The notes: a model not told the origin generated them from the sequence alone. Positions 26,940-35,769 are shown, counted from the stretch's first letter. The stretch: 38,644 nt of DNA from an uncultured Gammaproteobacteria bacterium (GCA_913060555.1 CAJXRS010000015.1:1-38644), one strand, 5' to 3'. Translations and numbers: made by a program.

Positions 26940-27200
26940 GCGGAAGCTTCCTGCTGGGACCGCGGCAATATACCACAGGGGCTGGCCCACTCAGGCGGCC
27001 ATCCCACGCCTCCGGAACATGTCAACCGCTATCCAACACCTCGGCGGTAAAACCTGAGCCGCTTGCGCACCCATGACGACCACCGGATCGATCCCATCCT
27101 CGAGTGCATCGGTATCGGCGAGGAGCTGTCCGGCGCTGTGGCCGTCCGCGGGGTTGATCGAGACGGTCGCAGGCGGCCGAAACCATCGGCGCCACCGGTA

Positions 27201-28331
27201 TCAGCCCTGGTTGCGCTCGGGGCTTCCCAAGTCGCGTCGATCGAAGGAGACGCTCTTGACCAGTGCCCACACCGGCTGACCGACGGCGAGCTCCAGATTC
27301 GCTGCCGCCTCGCGGGTAATGCGGGCGCGCAGATGCGCCCGGCCGGGTTCGGCGCCGGGCAGGTCGAGCAGCACTTCGGCGTAGGCGCCCTCGGGCTCGG
27401 CATCGATGCGCAGCACCCGCGCCTGCAGCTGGTTGCGGATGCTGACACCCTCGACCCGGGCCAATGCGAGGGCCACGTCCCGGGCCCGCACACGCAGGCG
27501 CAGCGGCGTCCCCGGCGGGGCCTCGACCCTGGGCAGGGTGAGGTGCTGGCCGGCGAGGTCGAGCTCGGTGAGGTCGAATTCGGGCACCTGGCGGCGCACC
27601 CGGGCGTCGAGCAGGACACCGGCTTCGAAATGCCCGGAGACCGCCTCCGCTTCCGGCCGCTCCAGCACTTCGTGCACCTCACCGCGCGCCGTTACCCTGC
27701 CGGCATCGAGGATCAACACCTCGTCGGCGAGCTGGGCGACTTCCTCCACCGCATGCGAAACGTAGATCAACGGGATGCCGAAGCGGCCGGGCAGTGCGCG
27801 GATGTAGGGCAGCAGTTCGGTCTTGCGCCCGAGATCCAGTGCCGACAAGGGCTCGTCCAGCAGCAGCAGACGCGGGTTGGCGAGCAGTGCGCGGGCGATG
27901 GCCACGCGCTGGCGCTCGCCGCCGGACAGTCCCTGGGTGCGCCGCTCCAGCAGCGATGACAGATCGAGCGCGGCGATCACGGCGTCCAGCGCCGGCGCGC
28001 CGCCGTTGGCCGGTCGGGCGCGCTGCCGGGCAAAGTTCAGGTTGCCCAGCACGCGGCGGTGGCCGAACAGCCGCGCGTCCTGAAACACATAGCCGATGCC
28101 GCGCCGGTGCGGCGGCAGGCACAGGCCGGCGACGCTGTCGTGCAGCGGCCAGTCATTCAGTGTGATGCGTGCGCGCTGTGGTGTCTCCAGTCCGGCCAGT
28201 GCGCGCAGCAGGGTGCTCTTGCCGCTACCCGAGGCGCCCATCACGGCGCTGATGCCGGTCAGGTACAGGGTTTCCTCGATTTCGAGGGTGAAGCCGGGAT
28301 GGCTCACCCGGAGCGCACAATCCAGCTTCAT
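27201..28331 (-). CDS. modC: Molybdate ABC transporter ATP-binding protein
   Basis: ModC powers molybdate uptake. The 376-residue protein has Walker A GASGSGKST, the signature LSGGERQ, Walker B LLLLDEP and a switch His in YVSHAVEE. The C-terminal regulatory part carries a Mop/TOBE domain (about residues 285-355, ending LAVGQPVWALVKSVSF). The frame is open back into modB, but ATG 28331 is the natural start (MKLDCALRV); it overlaps the modB stop in an ATGA. No Mo-responsive regulator gene or Moco riboswitch is evident in the window. It is the last gene of modABC. Confidence 0.94.
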   Translation of the reverse strand: MKLDCALRVSHPGFTLEIEETLYLTGISAVMGASGSGKSTLLRALAGLETPQRARITLNDWPLHDSVAGLCLPPHRRGIGYVFQDARLFGHRRVLGNLNFARQRARPANGGAPALDAVIAALDLSSLLERRTQGLSGGERQRVAIARALLANPRLLLLDEPLSALDLGRKTELLPYIRALPGRFGIPLIYVSHAVEEVAQLADEVLILDAGRVTARGEVHEVLERPEAEAVSGHFEAGVLLDARVRRQVPEFDLTELDLAGQHLTLPRVEAPPGTPLRLRVRARDVALALARVEGVSIRNQLQARVLRIDAEPEGAYAEVLLDLPGAEPGRAHLRARITREAAANLELAVGQPVWALVKSVSFDRRDLGSPERNQG

Positions 28332-29005
28332 GCCGTGTGCACCGGGTAGCGGCGGTTCAACGCGTAGACCAGCACCAGCACCGCAAACGAGAACACCAGC
28401 AGTCCCCCGGCAAGGACATGCGCCTGAGCGTAGTTGAGGGTTTCGACCTGCTCGTAGATGGCGATCGACACCACCCGGGTGCGGCCGGGGATGTTGCCGC
28501 CGACCATCAGCACCACGCCGAACTCGCCCAGCGTGTGGGCAAAGCCGAGCACGGTGGCGGTGAGGTAGCCGCGCAGCGCGAGCGGGCTGGCGACGGTGAA
28601 GAAGGCATCCAGGGGCCGGGCGCCCAGCACCGCGGCGGCCTCCAGCGGGCTGCGGCCGACCGCCTCGAAGGCGCCCTGCAGCGGCTGCACCACGAACGGC
28701 AGCGAGTAGAGCATGGATGCCAGCACCAGGCCGCTGAACGAGAAGGTGAGCGTCTCGCCGGTCAGCCCCAGCCAGGCGGCGCCGAGCGGCGCGCCCGGCG
28801 CGAACAGCACCAGCAGATAGAAGCCCAGCACCGTTGGCGGCAGCACCAGCGGCAGCGCAGTGACCGCCTCGATCAGGGGTTTGACGCGCGTGCGGGTATG
28901 CGCCAGCCACCAGGCCAGCGGCGTGCCCACCACCAGCAGCAGTATGACCGTCACCGCGGCCAGACGCAGCGTCAACCAGACGGGGCCGAGGTCGAGATCG
29001 GTCAC
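28328..29005 (-). CDS. modB: Molybdate ABC transporter permease
   Basis: The 225-residue inner-membrane protein has about five membrane segments and the EAA loop (residues about 142-158, EAAAVLGARPLDAFFTV) that docks with ModC. PPTVLGFYLLVLF and TLGEFGVVLMVGGNIPG are typical ModB segments. The start is GTG 29005, 4 bp after the modA stop. The stop overlaps the modC start by 4 bp, so translation is coupled. Confidence 0.94.
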   Translation of the reverse strand: MTDLDLGPVWLTLRLAAVTVILLLVVGTPLAWWLAHTRTRVKPLIEAVTALPLVLPPTVLGFYLLVLFAPGAPLGAAWLGLTGETLTFSFSGLVLASMLYSLPFVVQPLQGAFEAVGRSPLEAAAVLGARPLDAFFTVASPLALRGYLTATVLGFAHTLGEFGVVLMVGGNIPGRTRVVSIAIYEQVETLNYAQAHVLAGGLLVFSFAVLVLVYALNRRYPVHTA

Positions 29006-29009
29006 GGCG

Positions 29010-29753
29010 TCAGGGCAGGTCGTAGCCCAGCGCGCTGATCACTGCGCGGGCCGGCGGGCTGCCGAGGTAGTCGAGAAAGGCCCGGGCGGCTGGATTGTCC
29101 CGGCCGTGGACCAGCAGCAGGGCATCCTGGCGGATCGCTGCGTGCAGTGCCAACGGCACCGGCCAGCGGCTGCCGGGCGCATCGGCTGCCAGCTGCGCCA
29201 GTGCCACGAAGCCCGACTCGGCCGCGCCGCCAGCCACCATGGCATAGGTCTGGCCGATGTTCTCGGCACGGGCGAGCCTGGCTTGTATGGCCGGCCACAG
29301 GCCCAGCGCCTGCAGGGTCTGTTGCGCCGCTGCGCCATAGGGCGCCAGTGCCGGGTTGGCGATGGCCAGGTGCCGGAACTCCCCGGCGGCGAGGTAGGTC
29401 GCGCCGTCACTGAAGGCCTGCGGGTCGGGGCTCCACAGCACCAGCCGGCCCAGCGCATAGGTAAATCTGGTGTCCGGGACTGCGAAACCCGCGCCTTGCA
29501 GTGCGGCGGGCCGCTCGACATCCGCCGACAGGAAGACGTCGAAGGGCGCGCCCTGCTGGATCTGCGCGGCCAGTTTGCCGGACGAACCCAGCACCAGGGT
29601 CAGCCGGTGACCGCTGGTCTGTTCGAAGGCCGGCACCAGGCGGTCCATGGCGGCGGCGAAATTGGCAGCCACCGCGGCAGTGGCGTCGGCCGCCCGCACA
29701 GGCAACGCCAGGGTGATCAGGCTGAGGGCCACCGCGAACGCGAGATTTTTCAT
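29010..29753 (-). CDS. modA: Molybdate-binding periplasmic protein
   Basis: ModA captures molybdate (and tungstate) in the periplasm and delivers it to ModBC. The 247-residue precursor has a signal peptide (MKNLAFAVALSLITLALPVRA). Typical ligand-binding segments follow: AANFAAAMDRLVPAFEQ, LVLGSSGKLAAQIQQGAPFDVFLSAD and ENIGQTYAMVAGGAAESGFVAL. The frame opens upstream to 29888, but ATG 29753 gives the signal peptide. TCATCGTGAAAC, covering the start on the plus strand, recurs 23 bp upstream. The gene is 156 bp from the upstream phosphotransferase and likely has its own promoter. Confidence 0.93.
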   Translation of the reverse strand: MKNLAFAVALSLITLALPVRAADATAAVAANFAAAMDRLVPAFEQTSGHRLTLVLGSSGKLAAQIQQGAPFDVFLSADVERPAALQGAGFAVPDTRFTYALGRLVLWSPDPQAFSDGATYLAAGEFRHLAIANPALAPYGAAAQQTLQALGLWPAIQARLARAENIGQTYAMVAGGAAESGFVALAQLAADAPGSRWPVPLALHAAIRQDALLLVHGRDNPAARAFLDYLGSPPARAVISALGYDLP

Positions 29754-29879
29754 CGTGAAACGCCACTTCGAGTCATCGTGAAACTCCACTGCGGGAATCC
29801 GTGTGCGGGCCTGGAGGGACGCCGAAGGGCCGCCAGCCACGAAGTGTAAGGGCAGATGTTGGCGATGCGCGGAGAATTT

Positions 29880-29895
29880 CCCGCGCAACTGCGGG
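29880..29895 (-). terminator. Possible terminator after the kinase cluster
   Basis: On the minus strand CCCGC, a 6-nt loop and GCGGG are followed by AAATTCT, 15 bp beyond the stop of the first phosphotransferase. The stem is only 5 bp and the T-run is poor, so this is a weak candidate separating the kinase cluster from modABC. Confidence 0.35.
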
Positions 29896-29909
29896 GGATC
29901 GCCGGGCCG

Positions 29910-31121
29910 TCAGATGCGATCGAGCAGGCGGTTGAGCTCGGAGATACCGATATAGCCCAGCCCGGCGGCGAAATTCATCATGGCGTCGAGGTGCGTGCGG
30001 CGGCCGTGGGCGATGCGCAGGCTGGTGGCGACCGCGATCACCGATATCTTGTAGTAGGAAAGCACCTGGTAATAGCGCAGCCGTTCGCGGTCCACCGGGT
30101 TGCCGGAAACGCGCTCGTATTGCTGCAGAAACTCTTCCACGGGCAACAGACCGCTGGCCAGCGGGGTACCCTGCTCGTCGGCACAGCCGAACAGCGGCAG
30201 GCTGGCCCAGGCAAGGTCGTCGTGGTAATCGCCCAGATAGGCCAGCTCCCAGTCGAAGATGGCATTGATCCGCAGCCGGTCGTCGTACATGAAGTTGCCG
30301 CTGCGGTAGTCGCCGTGAACCAGTACCGGGCGCGCCACCACCGGGCGGTGTTCGTGCAGCCACAGGGCTGCGCGCTCCATGATCGGGTGGGCGTCCAGGG
30401 TGTCCTCGTGCCAGGCCCGCTCCCAGAGTCCCAGGGTCCAGTCCACCGCCTGGGTGGTACCCGGCTCGGGCTCGGCAAAGCTGGGCAGTGTGCAGCGCCG
30501 CCAATCGAGATTGTGGATGCGCGCCAGGATGGCGACAAACTCGTCTTTCAGTGCGGCGCGCAATTCCGGCGCGAAATACATGCCCACGCCGCTCATGCGG
30601 TCCGCGCCCGGCGGCCGCACCGTACCCTCGAGGAAACCCGCGATCAGCGCCGGTCGTCCCAGTGCCCGGCCCTCCGGATCCAGCCACTGCACCTCCGGCA
30701 CCGGGACCTGCCCGTGTACCGCGCCCAGCACTTCCCACTCCCGGCGCCGGTGCGTCTCGACGATGGCCTCGGTGGGGTCCATGCGCAGCATCATGCGCTG
30801 CCGGACCGGGCGCTCGGCCCCCTCCGGCCGCCAGTGCAGCCAGAAGCTGAACTGCTCCTTGGAGGCGCCGCCGGACAGCCGCTCCAGCGCCTCGATACGC
30901 AGATCGGACTGGCCCGTCTGCGCGGCGAGAAACTCCTGCAGACGCGCGTCGAGGCCACTGAAGTCCAGCGAATGTTCGACGGCTGCCATGCGTTTTCTGA
31001 GCTTGTGGGTAAAGACTTCGTCGATCGTCGGCTCGACCGGGAAGCGCGCGCGCTGGGCCGCGATCCAGGCCTCGGTAGGCCGATGGCGCAGCCCCTCGGT
31101 AGGAGTGCGAGGTCCGGTCAC
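29910..31121 (-). CDS. APH-like phosphotransferase family protein, copy 1
   Basis: The 403-residue protein has a kinase fold of the aminoglycoside-phosphotransferase/choline-kinase superfamily. The Brenner motif HGDYRSGNFMY holds catalytic Asp271 and Asn276, and IFDWELAYLGD holds the metal-binding Asp290. The first 70 residues form a helical extension. It is about the same length as copy 2, with the same segments throughout (LSGGASKEQF, RMDPTEAIVETH, LWERAWHEDTL), so the pair arose by duplication. The family includes the kinase domain of ACAD10/ACAD11 and LvaA, which phosphorylate 4-hydroxyacyl-CoAs; antibiotic resistance is unlikely. GTG 31121 overlaps the copy 2 stop by 4 bp. Confidence 0.82.
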   Translation of the reverse strand: MTGPRTPTEGLRHRPTEAWIAAQRARFPVEPTIDEVFTHKLRKRMAAVEHSLDFSGLDARLQEFLAAQTGQSDLRIEALERLSGGASKEQFSFWLHWRPEGAERPVRQRMMLRMDPTEAIVETHRRREWEVLGAVHGQVPVPEVQWLDPEGRALGRPALIAGFLEGTVRPPGADRMSGVGMYFAPELRAALKDEFVAILARIHNLDWRRCTLPSFAEPEPGTTQAVDWTLGLWERAWHEDTLDAHPIMERAALWLHEHRPVVARPVLVHGDYRSGNFMYDDRLRINAIFDWELAYLGDYHDDLAWASLPLFGCADEQGTPLASGLLPVEEFLQQYERVSGNPVDRERLRYYQVLSYYKISVIAVATSLRIAHGRRTHLDAMMNFAAGLGYIGISELNRLLDRI

Positions 31122-32332
31122 CGCCCACCCCCGGGGCCGAGCAGGCGCTGCAGATTGGCGAGCGCGATATAGCCGAAACCACTGAGCAGATTCATCATGG
31201 CATCCAGATGGGTGCGGCGGCCGTGAGCGGTGCGCAGACTGGTGGCGACCGCGATCACCGCCATCTTGTAATAGTTCAGCACCTCGAAGTAGAACAGCCG
31301 CTCCGGGTCCACCGGCAGGCCGCTCAGCTCCCGGTAGCGGGCAAAGAATTCGTCTCTGGGCAACAGCCCGCAGACCAGCATGGTGCCGTTTTCATCCGGG
31401 CAGCCGAGGATACCGCTCGCCGTGTAGGCGAGATCCTCATGGTGATCGCCGATATGGGCCAATTCCCAGTCGAGCACTGCGTTGATGTGCAGATCATCGG
31501 TGTACATGAAGTTGCCGCTGCGGTAGTCGCCGTGGACCACCACCGGCCGTGCCACGGTGGGCATGTTGGCCTTCAGCCAGGCGGCCGCATAGTCCATCAG
31601 TGGGTGCGACTCCAGGGTGTCCTCGTGCCAGGCCCGCTCCCAGGTGGCCAGCGACCAGAGGTTGCCGTCGATGGTCCCCGGCTGCGGCCAGTCGTAGGCG
31701 GAGAGGTCCGGGGTGCGCCAGTCGAAACGGTGAATGCTCGCCAGATGGTGGACGAACTGGTCCTTGAGCCGGTCGCGCAGTTCGGGCGCGAAATACATGC
31801 CCAGCCCACTGGCCCTGTCTCCGCCTTCCGGCTGCACCGTGCCCTGGAGAAATTCGGCGATCAGGAAGGGGTGGCCGAGATGCTCCGGGGTGGGATCCAC
31901 CCACAGCACCTCGGGTACCGGAACCACGCCCCGCATGGCGCGCAGCAACTGGGCTTCGCGCAGGCGGTGGGTTTCGACGATCGACTCGCTGGGGTCCATG
32001 CGCAGAATCAGCTTGCGGGTGGTACGCGCGCCTGCCTCCGGGCGCCAACGCAGGTCGAAGGTGAACTGCTCCTTGGAGGCACCGCCGGTCAGCCGCTGCA
32101 GATTGGCGAATTCCAGGTCCGGCTGGCCGGTAACGGCGCGCAGGTAATCTTCGAGGCGCTTCTCCAGCGCTGCCGGATCGGTGCGGTGTTCGGCGGGCAG
32201 GCTGCGCCGCTCGAGCTTGCGGGTCAGGACGTCATCGATGGTCCGCTCGACGGGAAAGCGGGCGCGGACGCCGGCGATCCAGTCTGCGGTGGGAGCGGAA
32301 CGCTGGCGCTGGACGGGCGTGCGATCGCTCAT
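31118..32332 (-). CDS. APH-like phosphotransferase family protein, copy 2
   Basis: This 404-residue paralogue of the downstream gene has HGDYRSGNFMYTDD (catalytic Asp269, Asn274) and VLDWELAHIGD (metal-binding Asp288). LTGGASKEQF supplies the nucleotide-binding loop. ATG 32332 overlaps the stop of the upstream 191-residue gene by 4 bp; the frame is open upstream but only as a shadow of that gene. Three genes therefore form a chain of 4-bp overlaps. The likely role is phosphorylating a small hydroxylated metabolite or its CoA ester, inferred from ACAD11/LvaA relatives and the acyl-CoA genes in the region. Why two copies are kept is unknown. Confidence 0.82.
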   Translation of the reverse strand: MSDRTPVQRQRSAPTADWIAGVRARFPVERTIDDVLTRKLERRSLPAEHRTDPAALEKRLEDYLRAVTGQPDLEFANLQRLTGGASKEQFTFDLRWRPEAGARTTRKLILRMDPSESIVETHRLREAQLLRAMRGVVPVPEVLWVDPTPEHLGHPFLIAEFLQGTVQPEGGDRASGLGMYFAPELRDRLKDQFVHHLASIHRFDWRTPDLSAYDWPQPGTIDGNLWSLATWERAWHEDTLESHPLMDYAAAWLKANMPTVARPVVVHGDYRSGNFMYTDDLHINAVLDWELAHIGDHHEDLAYTASGILGCPDENGTMLVCGLLPRDEFFARYRELSGLPVDPERLFYFEVLNYYKMAVIAVATSLRTAHGRRTHLDAMMNLLSGFGYIALANLQRLLGPGGGR

Positions 32333-32904
32333 GGTCGACCGTCGCCGGGCAACTGCAGCCGGTCGTTGCAGTAGAGCAGCTCGGCGATGTCGGGCAACTG
32401 ATCGGCCTGGGCGTCGAAGCCCAGCGGTTTCACCCAGGAGCGCTCGCGTCGTTCGAGATCGCGAAAGAAAGGCTGCAGCAGATCTCCCAGTGCCGTGCGC
32501 ACTGCGTCGGGCAGCGCCGGCTGCAGACGGATCAGCGCGCACAGCAGTTCCTTCATGGATTCGTTGCCGGCACGAAGGCGATCATAGCGGTACAGGTGGA
32601 TGTCCCCGCCGGGCGGATCCTCGGTCAGCTGCCGCTGGATCGCGGCCAGGGTTTCCACTATCTCGGGATCGGTCACCTCGGGTACCGAGAGCAGGTCCAG
32701 GGTCTGCCCGAGCAGGCGCTGGTAGAGGTGGTGTTCCAGGAGTTCGTAGTGAAAGACCTTGTCGTGCACCTGTTCGAGAAACGCCAGGGTGGCGGTGACG
32801 ATACCGGCCTGTTCCTGGGCGAAGCGGTCGCTCAGGTTGGGCAGCACCACCTGCTCCATGGTCTTTCTCATTCCTGCCAGAAACTGGGAGATCTCCGGGC
32901 CCAT
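32329..32904 (-). CDS. Conserved-looking hypothetical protein (191 aa) upstream of the kinases
   Basis: I do not recognise this 191-residue protein. It is soluble, mostly helical and rich in Leu, Glu and Gln, with no signal peptide or cysteine motif. A central segment (EVTDPEIVETLAAIQRQLTEDPPGG) breaks the helices. It starts at ATG 32904 and its TGA overlaps the ATG of the second kinase. This tight coupling suggests a partner for the kinases, as the small protein LvaB is for the kinase LvaA in Pseudomonas putida. There is no visible similarity to LvaB that I can claim; the comparison concerns arrangement only. Confidence 0.65.
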   Translation of the reverse strand: MGPEISQFLAGMRKTMEQVVLPNLSDRFAQEQAGIVTATLAFLEQVHDKVFHYELLEHHLYQRLLGQTLDLLSVPEVTDPEIVETLAAIQRQLTEDPPGGDIHLYRYDRLRAGNESMKELLCALIRLQPALPDAVRTALGDLLQPFFRDLERRERSWVKPLGFDAQADQLPDIAELLYCNDRLQLPGDGRP

Positions 32905-32967
32905 TGCCTTACCCTCGCTGGCTGGCCGCCGGCACTGTTTGCCGGTGGCTCCTGTTGTGGCCCCCGA

Positions 32968-33927
32968 TCATCGCGGCAGCTTGGCGTTGAAGTTTTCCTT
33001 GCACAGGTCCTGTACCTCGCCCCAGCCGGTCACGCCGCCGCGATCCCAGCGCACGAAGGCGTGGCTTAGATACATCTGTGGCCAGGGGATCCAGGGATTG
33101 GCGGTCATGGGTGCACCGGTGAACTCGTGCACCCGACCGCGCACGTCTTCCACCTCCAGCTCGAAGAACTTGTGCAGAAAACCATTGCGGCGCAATTTTC
33201 CAGTGCCGCCGCGGATGCCGTACACCTGATCGCCCTCGCGCACATAACCGTGGGCGATGGTTGGATAACAGTCCAGGCGCTGAGGGTCCACCAGCCAGAT
33301 GCAGTGAATGCTCATGTCGTCGCTGAAATTGGCGTTCATCCAACAGAAGTGCTTCAGCGAGCGCTCGTCACGCAGCCCCCAGCTATGATCCATACTCGCG
33401 ACACAGTCGATGTCGTAGGCCTTGCCGCGCAGATCGAGCGTGCCGCGCACCCGGCCGCTCTGGTCCCAATGGCCGGCGTAGGCGTGGGCACTGACGGTGT
33501 CGCCCTCGAGCCGAGCGCCGGCGAGGGGGTCCATCTCCGGGTCATGGATGTCGTAGGGCGGCATCAGCCCGGTATAGGTAACGTCGAAGTTGACGCCCTG
33601 ACCGCCATCGAAACGGATCCGGTAGTCCATCACCGGCTTGGTACAGCGGATCGCGAGGCCATTCGCCAGCTCGAAGTCATCGAGGTCGCCCTCGGGCATC
33701 GGCAGGTGGACGAAGCAGTCGAAGTAGTTCACCTCATGGGGCGTATTGGAGATACCGTCGACGATGGTCACGCTGGACATCACTGCGCCCAGGTTGGGTT
33801 TGGCCTGCACATAGGCGCCCACGTGGAGGCTGGCCTCGGGCACGTAGAACCCGAAATAGTTGGTCTCCGCCCAGCTGTAGTGCTCGGAGCTGGGCGGGTG
33901 GAAATACATGTCCTGGTCTTTGATCAC
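32968..33927 (-). CDS. DUF7064/DUF7065-like (CrtC/AttH-lipocalin-type) protein
   Basis: The 319-residue protein lacks a signal peptide. It contains a DHSWGLRDE motif and many aromatic beta-strand-like segments (SWAETNYFGFYVPEASLHVGAYVQ, FDVTYTGLMPPYDIHDPEMDPL). These recall the DUF7064/DUF7065 proteins and the related CrtC/AttH lipocalin-like fold, often found beside phosphotransferase-family genes. Function is unknown; binding or hydrating a lipid or terpenoid is a guess. GTG 33927 is chosen because GGGGGAAG lies just upstream; the frame opens to 34119 through the promoter region. It is the first gene of the minus-strand cluster, 63 bp before the 191-residue gene. Confidence 0.62.
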   Translation of the reverse strand: MIKDQDMYFHPPSSEHYSWAETNYFGFYVPEASLHVGAYVQAKPNLGAVMSSVTIVDGISNTPHEVNYFDCFVHLPMPEGDLDDFELANGLAIRCTKPVMDYRIRFDGGQGVNFDVTYTGLMPPYDIHDPEMDPLAGARLEGDTVSAHAYAGHWDQSGRVRGTLDLRGKAYDIDCVASMDHSWGLRDERSLKHFCWMNANFSDDMSIHCIWLVDPQRLDCYPTIAHGYVREGDQVYGIRGGTGKLRRNGFLHKFFELEVEDVRGRVHEFTGAPMTANPWIPWPQMYLSHAFVRWDRGGVTGWGEVQDLCKENFNAKLPR

Positions 33928-33982
33928 TGCTACTTCCCCCTGGGGCGGTCGGGTCGGCTCGAGCCGGAATGTATAAGCTGGT

Positions 33983-34010
33983 GTTATAGGTGTAATCAGC
34001 GTTTGGTAAA
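33983..34010 (-). promoter_or_regulatory. Probable promoter of the DUF7064-kinase cluster in an AT-rich divergent region
   Basis: On the minus strand TTTACC (-35, 34005-34010) and TATAAC (-10, 33983-33988) are 16 bp apart, about 55 bp upstream of GTG 33927. The region is clearly AT-richer than its surroundings. GTTT/AAAC half-sites overlap the -35 as an imperfect palindrome (34001-34011). A promoter for the divergent phosphatase must also lie here. Confidence 0.5.
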
Positions 34011-34084
34011 CTAGTCCATTAGGTGATTCGTGGTCAAGCGGTCGAGCGTCGGTGCCGGGCCGGCAGTAACCAGGAGGGCGGTTC

Positions 34085-34855
34085 GTGGAAAGGTTTTTCA
34101 GCCTGGGCAAAACCAGCAACTTTCGCCATATGGGCGGTTACCTGGCCGCCGGCGGGCGGCTCACCCGGGCGGATCGGCTGTACCGGTCCGGTTACGTGAA
34201 TGCTCCCGACGCCGAGGTGCAGGCGCTGTTCGGACGGCTCGGCATCCGCACCGTCTACGATTTCCGCAGTCCGGTGGAGCGGGCCAAGCACCCGCTGAGG
34301 GCCGGCCGCGGCATCGAAGTGGTGGAGCTGGGCATGCTGGTGGCCAGCGTCGAGAATCTGTGGAACCTGCTGCTCGCGGAAGGGCTGACCCCGGCCGGGG
34401 CCGAAAAGATCATGGCCGACCGCTATCGGGAGCTGACCCGCGAGGAGGTACCGGGCTATCGCGAGATGTTTCGGCACCTCGCGGAGGGCGAGGGCGGGGC
34501 CCTGGTGATGTGTTCGTTCGGCAAGGACCGCGCCGGCATCGCCTCGGCCCTGTTGCTGCACGCCCTGGGTGTACCCGCCGAACAGGTGGAAGCCGATTAC
34601 CTGCTGTCGGCCACTGCCTATGCCGATTCGGCGGCGGCGATCGGCAAGTTCGAGCAGTTCTTCAACGCCCAGGGCCTGCCGGTCGATCCCGAGATCGTGC
34701 TACCCATCCTGGATGCCAGACCCCAGTACCTGCGCGTCGCCCTGGATCTGATCGACACCGAGGCCGGCAATATGGAGCGTTTCCTGGAGCGGGAGATGGG
34801 GCTCGACGCCGCGGGGCGCGAGCGGTTGATCGAGCGCTTCACCCAGGCCGATTGA
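34085..34855 (+). CDS. Tyrosine-protein phosphatase (Y_phosphatase3/LipA-like)
   Basis: This 256-residue cysteine phosphatase has the C-x5-R signature CSFGKDR (Cys143, Arg149), the family opening NFRHMGGY (usually NFRDxGGY) and the general-acid/structural segment VYDFRSPVE. Such enzymes remove phosphate from phosphotyrosine, phosphoserine or phosphoinositides, and some are virulence factors. There is no signal peptide, so it is probably cytoplasmic. GTG 34085 is preceded by AGGAGG (34073-34078), a strong site. It diverges from the kinase cluster. With kinases on one side and a phosphatase on the other, shared regulation is possible. Confidence 0.85.
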   Translation: MERFFSLGKTSNFRHMGGYLAAGGRLTRADRLYRSGYVNAPDAEVQALFGRLGIRTVYDFRSPVERAKHPLRAGRGIEVVELGMLVASVENLWNLLLAEGLTPAGAEKIMADRYRELTREEVPGYREMFRHLAEGEGGALVMCSFGKDRAGIASALLLHALGVPAEQVEADYLLSATAYADSAAAIGKFEQFFNAQGLPVDPEIVLPILDARPQYLRVALDLIDTEAGNMERFLEREMGLDAAGRERLIERFTQAD

Positions 34856-34861
34856 GCCACC

Positions 34862-34908
34862 CACCCGGTTCGGCGCCACCGCCGCGCGGAGGGCGATGGC
34901 ACCGGGTG
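34862..34908. terminator. Hairpin between convergent phosphatase and secreted-protein genes
   Basis: CACCCGGT (34862-34869) pairs exactly with ACCGGGTG (34901-34908). The enclosed 31 bp is also GC-rich and can extend the stem through GCCA/TGGC. It lies in the 72-bp gap between the two 3' ends and lacks a T-run. A bidirectional terminator is likely but unproven. Confidence 0.45.
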
Positions 34909-34927
34909 AGCCGCCGACCGACCGGGA

Positions 34928-35629
34928 TCACTCGTCGGCGGGAGCGTCCCCTTCCTCATCGTCGAGGGGCGCCAGAGGACCTGTGGTGGCGGCCACGGTA
35001 TTGTTGTGGCCATTGCCCTTGCCGGTCAGGTACTCGTGGGTATGTTCCAGCAGCAGGGAGTCCGGATCCGCGGTCAGGTGCAGCGCCACGCCCCGCACCA
35101 CGATGCGATCCGCAACGTCCCCGAAGTTGACCCTGAGGCTGAGCAGCAGGGCGCCGGGCGCGGGGTCGATGGCCTCCGCGAACGGCGCGGCGCTGTCCAC
35201 GCAGACGGGGCCGGGGTCGAGCTGGTCGGTGCCGTCGTCGAGCAGTACCAGGGCGGTATCCGGCGGATCCTGCACCTGGGCCAGGCGGATCTGGCTGATG
35301 TGGCTGGTGGCGCTGGAGTATTCGTAGCAGACCCGGACTCCATCCACGAGGTAGCCCGGTGGTACCGGCACCGCGGTTTCGACCACTTTGTTGCCGCCGC
35401 CTTCGGCGTCCTCGCCCGTGGTGCTGGATTCGACGATCAGGCCCGACAGGCCGCCGCCCACTCCGGAGCTCACGGCGTTGAAGGATACCGAGACACTGGG
35501 GTCGCCGGCCTGCAGGCCGAGGTGGTCGATCCACAGCAGTTCGTCGGCCTGAACGGCGGGCGCTGCCAGCGCCAACGCTGCCGCCACGGCGGACAGCCGC
35601 AACCCGTTGCAACCTGATGATAACGACAT
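34928..35629 (-). CDS. Secreted protein of unknown function
   Basis: I do not recognise this 233-residue protein. It has a clear signal peptide (about residues 1-28, ending PAVQA). The mature part is beta-rich, with only one cysteine pair candidate (VCYEYSS and GPVCVDS), and a very acidic C-terminus (DDEEGDAPADE). SD GGGAGG lies 5 nt before ATG 35629. No lipobox or sortase-like signal is present. The neighbours are the phosphatase (convergent) and the CoA-transferase homologue upstream on the same strand, 140 bp away. It may be periplasmic or extracellular; nothing indicates its role. Confidence 0.7.
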   Translation of the reverse strand: MSLSSGCNGLRLSAVAAALALAAPAVQADELLWIDHLGLQAGDPSVSVSFNAVSSGVGGGLSGLIVESSTTGEDAEGGGNKVVETAVPVPPGYLVDGVRVCYEYSSATSHISQIRLAQVQDPPDTALVLLDDGTDQLDPGPVCVDSAAPFAEAIDPAPGALLLSLRVNFGDVADRIVVRGVALHLTADPDSLLLEHTHEYLTGKGNGHNNTVAATTGPLAPLDDEEGDAPADE

Positions 35630-35769
35630 TGGAGCCTCCCTGGGTGTTGTCGGTTGGTCCGGGCAACGTATCAGGTCGGTCTGCCGATTTGCAGGTAGCA
35701 ATCTGCCGGAACTTGACGGCATTCAGGTTTCCGTTGCGCCACGGATCATGGATTCGCGATCGTGGCCCA

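Noticed and set aside
26940-27200. Coding-like stretch after the modC stop, in the same frame (INPADGHSAGQLLADTDALEDG)
   Set aside because: It reads like a protein C-terminus, but I cannot assign it to a family, and it has no start or ribosome site; surE, expected here, is not recognisable in it.
29750-29785. Direct repeat TCATCGTGAAAC at the modA start as a ModE-type operator
   Set aside because: It is not palindromic and does not resemble the known ModE box; two copies 23 bp apart may be a small duplication.
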